From NCBI GenBank assembly GCA_023271515.1, contig JALPXQ010000041.1:1-11351 (forward strand): DNA of 11,351 nucleotides. Reading direction: 5' to 3'. Below are positions 1 to 5,636 of this stretch, piece after piece. How positions within the stretch are numbered: position 1 is the stretch's first letter; each line of letters starts with the position of its first letter. Made by a program: the position numbers and the translations under genes. Below the pieces are notes generated by a model. The model searched no databases. It saw only the letters and a list, made by a program, of their open reading frames with translations, and was not told the DNA's origin. Source of the DNA: Dehalococcoidia bacterium. GTDB lineage: Bacteria; Chloroflexota; Dehalococcoidia; SZUA-161; SpSt-899.

Positions 1-285
1 TTGATCACCAAGCCGGTGGCTTCCTCCAACGAAAACTGGTTCAGTGGCAAGGCCGCCCCGCAAGAGTTCTCGAACATTGGCCACCGAGAGATTAGGCAAT
101 ATCTCAACCTCTAGTTGTCGTGCCAATTGCGGATCCCTTCCGTACTCCCTTGCCCAATCGAGCTTTGTCTCAGATATAAACCACAGAGCCAAAGCAGTCA
201 AGGTAACGCCAGCTATACCAAAGAGGTAGGTCACCTGGTGGCATTTATCTGGACCCCTGAAGCGCTTGAGAACCTGCTCCTGCAT
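1..285 (-). CDS. Membrane-anchored protein of unknown function, 3' end outside window
   Basis: An open minus-strand frame enters the window at base 1 and stays open for 95 codons back to an ATG at 285-283, with an in-frame TGA two codons further upstream. The peptide has a basic N-terminus (MQEQVLKRFRGPDK), one hydrophobic helix (VTYLFGIAGVTLTALALWF, about residues 18-36), then a charged soluble stretch (SETKLDWAREYGRDPQLARQ) and a region rich in short hydrophobic strands. This composition is typical of a real single-pass protein and unlike a shadow frame. The start is uncertain. ATG 285 gives a positive-inside N-terminus but lacks a visible Shine-Dalgarno and overlaps the divergent plus-strand gene by 48 bp. 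GTG 234 would almost abolish the overlap, leaving the helix at the very N-terminus. I do not recognise the family, and the truncation at the edge removes most of the protein. Confidence 0.6.
   Translation of the reverse strand, partial: MQEQVLKRFRGPDKCHQVTYLFGIAGVTLTALALWFISETKLDWAREYGRDPQLARQLEVEILPNLSVANVRELLRGGLATEPVFVGGSHRLGDQ
223..230 (+). promoter_or_regulatory. Shine-Dalgarno that fixes the start of the SEC-C gene
   Basis: GAGGTAGG lies 7 nt before a GTG at 238. This favours GTG 238 over the earlier in-frame ATG at 115, whose extra 41 residues are low-quality sequence lying opposite the divergent minus-strand reading frame. Confidence 0.6.
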
Positions 286-2628
286 CGGTCAGCAGATGTT
301 CAACGGTGGGCTATCCGCAGATCCCTCGATCTATACCCCGATATACTGGGGGACCAGGTTATCAGGCTAATTGCCTCTGCCTCTGCTGAAACCTCCTCGC
401 TGATACTGCATCGCCTGGCGCAGCTGGATTTGTTCATTACCAATCCAGACCCCCTGGTGGAGCTGGCACGAGGTGACAACGACCTTGACCTCAAAGCCCT
501 TGCAGGAGCTATCCTTCTGCGCTCTGACCATGCGCTTTTGCCCAGCGAGATAGAATCAGTCAGCGCAACCCTTTATCCCCATATCGTTGGTTCCACGGAG
601 CGAGGCTTTGACCTCCTGCTTCGGGTCTACGGTGAGTCCGACGCTGATAATAAGCCCATCCTTGATGGAATAGCTCACGCCTGCAACTTTGCCGATCTCC
701 CTCGGGATCTGGCTCGTGCAGAGGGTGAAGAGGGAATCAAAGAGAGAATCAAATACTTTGGCAAGGTGTGGGGATGCGATATTCCTCGCCTGGAACGGCT
801 CTCTCAGCCCGAAGAGGTCCTATCTGCCATAGATCAAGCCCTGGCATGGGCAATCCCGGAAGACAGCACGCCATGGAAACAAGGCTTGCTGGCTGAGCTG
901 GAACAGGACCGAGCGCGGCTGGCAGCTTTGCGGGACATAGCCAGGGAAAGGCTTTCCAGGTGGTCAACAGAGGAGAGGAGGCTTCTTCTGGCATGCATCC
1001 TCTGCCTTCGGCGTAATAAGGCATGCCGGAGCCGTCTCATAGAGGCTCAGGATGTGCCCCGTCTATGGAGAGCACTGGTGATGAAACCCTGGCGTGGCGT
1101 TCTGGGGCAGGCACTGCGGGATTTCTTGCTCCGTGCAAAGCCGGAAGAACTCCACGCTTCACTATCGAAGGCGCTCTCTGAGGAATACTCCTATGCCGCC
1201 TATGCGTTCAGCATCCTCAATACTCTGGACACTCCCGGGAGATTTGAGCTCTTCCTGGATGTCTTCGAGGGCAAGAAGTATGGCGATGTTCTAGCTGAAG
1301 AGGCTGGTGAGCCTTTGAGAAAGGCCGGCGTGCCAGCATCCCAATATATAATTGAACACTACCCCCAAATGTCTGGGGATCTGCGGGCATTGATTCTCCA
1401 TATACTGGACTCGCTTCCTACACCCCAGGTGGTAGATTTCTGCCTGGAGCACTTCGAGGATTATATGTGCAGCCGGGATCCCTCGGAATTTGTAGGGTGT
1501 CTGGGTGAAATAGGTTCCGATCGGTTCCTGGCCCCCCTGCTTCGGGAATGGAAAGAAGGCGAAGTAGGTATAGGCAGGGCTATAAAGCTGATCTCCGAGA
1601 TACACAGCGTCAGGGATGAGCAGATTGACAGGGTTATTCGAGATGCTGAGAGGAGAGCTCGGCACCCGGAGGATGCCCTGGAGAGGCCTATTTCCTTGTT
1701 TCCTCTTCGCTGCACCGAATGCGGGCATACCTACCACTACGAACTAAGAAACATTTATATGGACAAGGGGGGCCAGCCCATCATCGGGGACATCATCCAG
1801 TGCAAAGGCTGCAGGAGCATCGAGACCTATGAAATGACGATTCATACTCGGTTTGGGATCATCGCCGAGATGATGAGGTTAGTGGCCCTCAAAGAGGCAC
1901 AGGAGGGAGAGACATTCGACTCTCTTGATACGCCGCTCAAGGTTTACGACAAGTTTCGTCTGAGAGCCCTTGGCCGAAAGGTGAAGAGTGCTGGCGAGGC
2001 ATATCATCTCCTCAAAGGCGAGATTGAAAAACACCCTCAGGATGCTGTTCTGCAAAGGCACATGGGGAATGTGATCAGAAACGGGGGGAGACCTGATCTG
2101 GCATTGCCTTACTATCTTGAGGCTATCAGGCTCAACCCCAACGATGCCGAGTCCTACCACTGCATCGTTGATACCTTCATAGAGCGGGGGCAGTACAGGG
2201 AGGCCATCCCCTACCTGGAGCGGCTCATACCGCTATGCCGTGAAAGCAAGCTGGATGAAGATTTACGGCGAGGCTTGTTTTCAGCCTTACTCAACCAGGT
2301 TAACATTATCCAGGAGGAGACCGGCCATAAGGTAGAGCTTTTCCCACTGGCTAAACCTGATGACCTGCGTGAGGCAAAAGGGCCTATTACTCTCAACATC
2401 CGCTCATTCGACCCATCCGACCCCGAAGGCTTTGAGTGGCTATATCATGCATTTCGCTATGGCAGGGCTCCTAAAGAAGCAATAAAGTCGGACTTCACAC
2501 TTGAAGCGAGTCGGCCTCCAGAAGTCTTACGACAATCCCCCGTCCTTAGACCAGTCAGGAAGATAGGTCGCAATGACCCTTGTCCTTGTGGCAGCGGCAA
2601 GAAGTATAAGAAGTGTTGCGGGCGGTAA
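238..2628 (+). CDS. Large HEAT-like / zinc-ribbon / TPR / SEC-C protein
   Basis: From GTG 238 the product is 796 aa and has no signal peptide or membrane helix. Residues 1 to about 480 are alpha-helical, leucine- and arginine-rich, HEAT-like repeats (for example PEALENLLLHRSADVQRWAI). A four-cysteine zinc ribbon follows: C492-x2-C495 and C522-x2-C525. Residues roughly 585-665 look like tetratricopeptide repeats, with the pattern GRPDLALPYYLEAIRLNPND followed by a second copy around GQYREAIPYLERL. The last 21 residues are a SEC-C motif (NDPCPCGSGKKYKKCC; C782, C784, C793, C794), a zinc-binding tail first known from SecA and found on many unrelated proteins. HEAT and TPR parts suggest a protein-interaction scaffold in the cytoplasm. 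The domain calls are seen in the sequence, but the biological role is not known. An earlier ATG at 115 is in frame, but the Shine-Dalgarno at 223-230 supports 238. Confidence 0.88.
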   Translation: MAFIWTPEALENLLLHRSADVQRWAIRRSLDLYPDILGDQVIRLIASASAETSSLILHRLAQLDLFITNPDPLVELARGDNDLDLKALAGAILLRSDHALLPSEIESVSATLYPHIVGSTERGFDLLLRVYGESDADNKPILDGIAHACNFADLPRDLARAEGEEGIKERIKYFGKVWGCDIPRLERLSQPEEVLSAIDQALAWAIPEDSTPWKQGLLAELEQDRARLAALRDIARERLSRWSTEERRLLLACILCLRRNKACRSRLIEAQDVPRLWRALVMKPWRGVLGQALRDFLLRAKPEELHASLSKALSEEYSYAAYAFSILNTLDTPGRFELFLDVFEGKKYGDVLAEEAGEPLRKAGVPASQYIIEHYPQMSGDLRALILHILDSLPTPQVVDFCLEHFEDYMCSRDPSEFVGCLGEIGSDRFLAPLLREWKEGEVGIGRAIKLISEIHSVRDEQIDRVIRDAERRARHPEDALERPISLFPLRCTECGHTYHYELRNIYMDKGGQPIIGDIIQCKGCRSIETYEMTIHTRFGIIAEMMRLVALKEAQEGETFDSLDTPLKVYDKFRLRALGRKVKSAGEAYHLLKGEIEKHPQDAVLQRHMGNVIRNGGRPDLALPYYLEAIRLNPNDAESYHCIVDTFIERGQYREAIPYLERLIPLCRESKLDEDLRRGLFSALLNQVNIIQEETGHKVELFPLAKPDDLREAKGPITLNIRSFDPSDPEGFEWLYHAFRYGRAPKEAIKSDFTLEASRPPEVLRQSPVLRPVRKIGRNDPCPCGSGKKYKKCCGR

Positions 2629-2648
2629 GCCCGTTCGTTTGTAATTCC

Positions 2649-2679
2649 GGCAGGAGACACAGCTCATTGTCTGGCTGCC
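2649..2679 (+). other. Interrupted hairpin after the SEC-C gene
   Basis: GGCAG (2649-2653) pairs with CTGCC (2675-2679), and AGACA (2655-2659) with TGTCT (2668-2672), around an 8-nt loop. It starts 20 bp after the stop codon but has no T-run, so it is not a standard intrinsic terminator. It may be an RNA-stabilising end or chance. Confidence 0.25.
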
Positions 2680-2730
2680 TCGGAGGGCCATGGCGCTGAC
2701 TAATGCCTTGAGGCATATGGAAGCAGGGAA

Positions 2731-2757
2731 GTAACTACGTTACCTTGTTCGAAGGTA
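2731..2757 (+). promoter_or_regulatory. Alternative hairpins just upstream of the small gene's ribosome-binding site
   Basis: GTAAC-TAC-GTTAC (2731-2743) and TACCTT-GTTCG-AAGGTA (2741-2757) are two perfect stems that share bases 2741-2743, so they cannot both form fully. The second one ends directly at the GGGGGAG ribosome-binding site (2758-2764), and its 3' arm contains the alternative AGGTAGG site. A dyad ATGCCTTGAGGCAT (2703-2716) lies further upstream. This layout could regulate translation or transcription of the gene at 2767. That is inference from base pairing only. Confidence 0.3.
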
Positions 2758-2766
2758 GGGGGAGCG

Positions 2767-3045
2767 ATGGTGAGATATAACGAAGAGGGTGTAAAAGCCC
2801 TCGACAAAGTGCATGACTTGATTCAATCCTTCAACTTGCCTTTCGCAGCGGCTCGGAAGTTCAATGCGATAATGGATGCCATCGAAATGCAGATAGAGGA
2901 CTGTCACTATAGTCCGGCAGTAATAGACTATCTATGCGAATCCATATTGGCGCTGGCTGATCAGTATGAGTTAAAAGAGCAGCGTGCTAAACTCGAAGCC
3001 GTCCTGACCGCATTTGGCCGGGACTTGGAAATATGGGACGTTTAG
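2767..3045 (+). CDS. Small helical acidic protein of unknown function
   Basis: A 92-residue reading frame begins at ATG 2767 behind a strong purine tract (AGGTAGGGGGAG). Residues are charged and helix-forming throughout: two or three amphipathic helices can be drawn at about 6-25, 26-44 and 49-85. Two cysteines, C47 and C58, do not form a recognisable metal motif. There is no signal peptide or membrane segment. It lies 138 bp after the SEC-C gene on the same strand and could be co-transcribed with it, although hairpins in the gap may separate them. I do not recognise the family. The good start signal and even composition argue that it is a real gene. Confidence 0.7.
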   Translation: MVRYNEEGVKALDKVHDLIQSFNLPFAAARKFNAIMDAIEMQIEDCHYSPAVIDYLCESILALADQYELKEQRAKLEAVLTAFGRDLEIWDV

Positions 3046-3153
3046 CCTCAGTCCTACATGGTCACTCAATGATGATATGCTAACATGGGTAGTGTAGAAC
3101 CTGCCTTACTGTGTGGCATATCTGTGTAAGCTCATGGTTCGGGCTCCGTCCCT

Positions 3154-3171
3154 TCATCTCGACCGGGATGA
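3154..3171. other. Short inverted repeat in the convergent gap
   Basis: TCATCTC-GACC-GGGATGA forms a 7-bp stem with one wobble pair. It lies between two convergent genes and has no T-tract on either side. The rest of 3046-3222 shows no other structure or gene that I can support. Confidence 0.2.
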
Positions 3172-3222
3172 ATCTCGCTCAAAGTAAAGACGGGGTAAAC
3201 AATTCAGCGTTTTGTAAAGCGA

Positions 3223-3248
3223 CCGAAGCCATTTTTGTGTATCTTCGG
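3223..3248 (-). terminator. Possible weak terminator of the UPF0158 gene
   Basis: CCGAAG (3223-3228) pairs perfectly with CTTCGG (3243-3248) around a 14-nt loop, 2 bp beyond the stop codon of the minus-strand gene. Only a broken T-run (TCGCTTTAC on the minus strand) follows. The position between convergent genes fits termination, while the long loop and weak T-run make it uncertain. Confidence 0.35.
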
Positions 3249-3250
3249 AT

Positions 3251-3811
3251 CTACTGAGGGCCCTCGATCAACTCGATCCCCTCGTCTTCGAGCCACTCCA
3301 GCACCCGCTCCCGGAGACGGCTATCACTGAAACTAAACCACCGCTCTCGCTCTATCGGGTTATCGGCCAAAACATCCTTGAACCGGCGGAAGGGGCGTCG
3401 CCCGCTGATGGCCTGCCAGAGTCGCTCCCGTAGCCGCTGATTCCGGACCGTGGTGATAAACTCTTCCATGTCGCGATAGGCATCACTGGATTGGGCATGC
3501 GGTACCGAGATGTATCGCACGCCGAAGCTCTGCTCGATCTGGTTCGCCTCCCGCAAGGCATCCTTCTCCCATTCAGGCAATGAAAGCCGGTTCAAGATGG
3601 GGGTGATGTCGACCTCCTCACGAGCTATCTCGTCAGGTCGGGCCTCCTCGTAGATCTGCTCAAGCTGCTGGCGTATCTCCTCGGTCACCATCACGGTCTC
3701 GCCCGTCTCTAGATCCAGATAGTAGCTCCGCTCCCACGATGTGTCTTCAAAGGCCGCCTCCAGTTCCGAGAGATTGACCTTGAACCTTCGTCTGATTTGC
3801 CCCCTGCTCAT
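3251..3811 (-). CDS. UPF0158 family protein
   Basis: The 186-residue product matches the UPF0158 family (Pfam PF03682, from memory). An N-terminal segment carries SYYLDLETGETV (29-40). The C-terminal hallmark is AISGRRPFRRFKDVLADNP (134-152), followed by RERWFSF (155-161) and EWLEDEGIELI (172-182). The family is widespread and has no established biochemical function. The length is normal and no residues look lost. There is no signal peptide or membrane helix, so it is cytoplasmic. The start at 3811 follows GAGG 6 nt upstream. A tandem CTTGAT pattern (TTGATCAATCCTTGATT, 3829-3845) lies upstream and could be an operator, but this is unproven. The gene is alone on its strand, convergent with the small gene at 2767. 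Confidence 0.88.
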   Translation of the reverse strand: MSRGQIRRRFKVNLSELEAAFEDTSWERSYYLDLETGETVMVTEEIRQQLEQIYEEARPDEIAREEVDITPILNRLSLPEWEKDALREANQIEQSFGVRYISVPHAQSSDAYRDMEEFITTVRNQRLRERLWQAISGRRPFRRFKDVLADNPIERERWFSFSDSRLRERVLEWLEDEGIELIEGPQ

Positions 3812-3901
3812 GTCATGCCTCTATCCTCTTGATCAATCCTTGATTAGACGGCTTATTCAACACTCGGGCTCGGAAGAAGGGAGTCACTTAGATTGCTTTC
3901 C

Positions 3902-4311
3902 TTATGGCAAGAAATGAGGTTCATCTCTGATGGCTGCTAGACATTCCGCTACAGATAATTCGGTATAAATCTCCCACCACTGCCCTGTGTGTCTCATATA
4001 TGAGAGATTAAAGAATCCGTTGCCAATGTACCTTAGGCGGGCAAACTTCTCCTCAAAAAATGGGGATACGGCATTTGGACCAGGACAACGATACTTTGCA
4101 CAGAAATAAAAATAATTGCGGTACCACATCGCATAGATGTCCACGACGTAGTTAAATGGTTCTCATACAATAAGCTTGTCCTCCTCGGTTATGAATTCTG
4201 ACTGGAGCTTAACACGTAAATAGTAATCAGTCAATAGCCCGCTGAACAAAACATAGGATTGTTATACGTGGGTAGCGCCAGTAAGCTAGCACCAAGGCCT
4301 TCGAGAAAGTC
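3902..4311 (-). pseudogene. Decayed gene of unknown family with in-frame TGA and frameshift
   Basis: The intact-looking 3' part (from GTG 4144) encodes 80 residues rich in aromatics (MWYRNYFYFCAKYRCPG, HTGQWWEIYTELSVAECLAA). The same frame continues upstream through a TGA at 4165-4163 with clearly coding-like sequence on the other side (LLTDYYLRVKLQSEF, ITEEDKLIV, then stop, then EPFNYVVDIY). Near 4250-4262 the coding signal appears to jump frame: the upstream piece reads FLEGLGASLLALPTYNNP and would join YVLFSGLLTD after restoring one lost base. A TAA bounds it at 4314-4312. GTG 4144 has no Shine-Dalgarno, so an independent short gene is unlikely. Programmed readthrough is possible but not supported by any visible signal. 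I do not recognise the family. The stretch from 4312 to 4418 shows nothing else. Confidence 0.65.
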
Positions 4312-4418
4312 TTACCTCCTGTCCTGGTTGGTTGTGGTAGCCTGTCACCTGTTTTCTGGCATTGGTTATGGAATCTACCCTGGCGAGGTTCCTACTTCAA
4401 TCATTTGACACACCACAG

Positions 4419-5600
4419 TCAGCTCGGTGCCGGCAGGTCATCAATCTTCTCGATCATCAGGCGCAGGAACTCGGCGACGGTGTTTAGAGTGTCTTCGTCC
4501 ACGTTCTCGAAGGTATCTGTAGGCCAATGCCAGTTGGGCGGCACTCCACGCTCGTCCAGGCCTAGCATGGATAGCGCCTGATAGCCGCGCACCAGTGCGG
4601 CGCTGCCGTCGGTATAACCGGCGCGGTAGGGGGCAGGCCGGATAGCCGGATTCGGGTGTTCCGCAGCTACTTCTTCAGCCAGGCGCACCAGTGCTGGCTC
4701 GGCGCGGTGGGCGAAAAACATCCCCTCGACCACGGCGTAGATGGCCTGCCCAGCGCCGCAGTTATCAGGGCAGAAGACAAAAGCGTCACCCACTTGGGCA
4801 TGATGAGTGCCCAGGAACTCAACGGATCCGTTGGCCGCCACTTCCTCGCAGCCGGTAAGCACTGTCCACAGCTCGGTATGTTGCAGAGGGTAGGCAGCAA
4901 AGTGTTCGGCGGCGGCCAGCGTGCAGGCTACGCCCGAGGCATTGTCGTTGGCCCCGGCAACGAACTCCCCCGTCCGCTCCCGCTGGATAAGCAGCGCTTC
5001 GATGTAAATCAGCACCAGTCCCAGCGGCAGCGACAGCCACCACTCCAGCCGCCAAGGAATGCTTAGTCCGGGAACAAAATACGCCACCGTGCCGACCAGG
5101 TACAGCGCAGCCAGGGCGACAAGCACCCACACGCTCAGCAGATAGGTCGTCCGGAAGCCGGCCACCTTATTCGGATGATGCGCCGAATCGCTGCGAGCGG
5201 TATCAAGGTGGGCCAAGCAGACCACCCGCCGCCTCACCTCGCCCTGGGGGCGCAGCATGCCGATCACGTTCTGGCTCTCACGTTTGGGCATCAAACGGGA
5301 GAGGAAGGGGCGGTTATCGTTCTCGGCGATGGCCGCCACCGCTGCCACGGTTGCCAGCACCAAGCCCAGCGGCGGCCAGACGAGGTATAGAACCACTCCT
5401 AAGAGGGCCAGCAGGTAGCCAAGGAAATTGAACCAGGTCCAGGTGGTGGGTGAGCGGAAGTGCTGGAGCGTCACCTCCAGCCCCAGGCTGCGCAGGAATT
5501 CAGCGCCGTAATCCGCCGCGGCCCGCTCCTGGGGGGATGTTGCAGGCCGGGCCCCGATCTCCACTGCCAACTGGCGGATGTGTTCGGAAGGCTTCTTCAT
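4419..5600 (-). CDS. Membrane-integral M28-family metallopeptidase
   Basis: This 393-residue protein carries the M28 (aminopeptidase-type, two-zinc) signature: HLD (H131, D133), GANDNASG with bridging D219, TGCEE with general base E252 and ligand E253, YTDGS (D331), and NWHWPTDTFENV with ligand H358. Two membrane helices lie at about 53-92, and a second hairpin at about 151-175 and 187-206 sits between H131/D133 and D219. Four helices place both halves of the active site on the same face. Basic residues after helices 2 and 4 (NRPFLSRLMPKR, QRER) suggest the cytoplasmic face. No signal peptide is seen. ATG 5600 follows AGGAGGT at good spacing, 36 bp after the GH31 gene, so it may be the last operon gene. 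By eye its GC content is higher than that of the symporter and dehydrogenase genes. The substrate is unknown; an exported or membrane-bound peptide is conceivable. Confidence 0.9.
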   Translation of the reverse strand: MKKPSEHIRQLAVEIGARPATSPQERAAADYGAEFLRSLGLEVTLQHFRSPTTWTWFNFLGYLLALLGVVLYLVWPPLGLVLATVAAVAAIAENDNRPFLSRLMPKRESQNVIGMLRPQGEVRRRVVCLAHLDTARSDSAHHPNKVAGFRTTYLLSVWVLVALAALYLVGTVAYFVPGLSIPWRLEWWLSLPLGLVLIYIEALLIQRERTGEFVAGANDNASGVACTLAAAEHFAAYPLQHTELWTVLTGCEEVAANGSVEFLGTHHAQVGDAFVFCPDNCGAGQAIYAVVEGMFFAHRAEPALVRLAEEVAAEHPNPAIRPAPYRAGYTDGSAALVRGYQALSMLGLDERGVPPNWHWPTDTFENVDEDTLNTVAEFLRLMIEKIDDLPAPS

Positions 5601-5636
5601 TCCGTACCTCCTGCCGGGTCACCTGACGCAGCACAT

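Noticed and set aside
115..237. N-terminal extension of the SEC-C protein from ATG 115
   Set aside because: It has no Shine-Dalgarno and low-quality peptide sequence, and the opposite strand there codes for a better protein. GTG 238 has a clear ribosome-binding site.
1291..1737. Minus-strand open frame of 148 codons inside the SEC-C gene
   Set aside because: It lies opposite the helical repeat region, and its composition is that of a mirror frame.
2690..2734. 14-codon frame MALTNALRHMEAGK with GGAGG upstream
   Set aside because: A possible leader peptide before the small gene, but too short to support without expression or conservation data.
3829..3845. TTGATCAATCCTTGATT as an operator of the UPF0158 gene
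   Set aside because: The symmetry is partial, and no regulator gene or clear promoter could be tied to it.
4163..4165. TGA as a selenocysteine codon
   Set aside because: No cysteine-type redox motif surrounds it, and a second lesion upstream favours gene decay.
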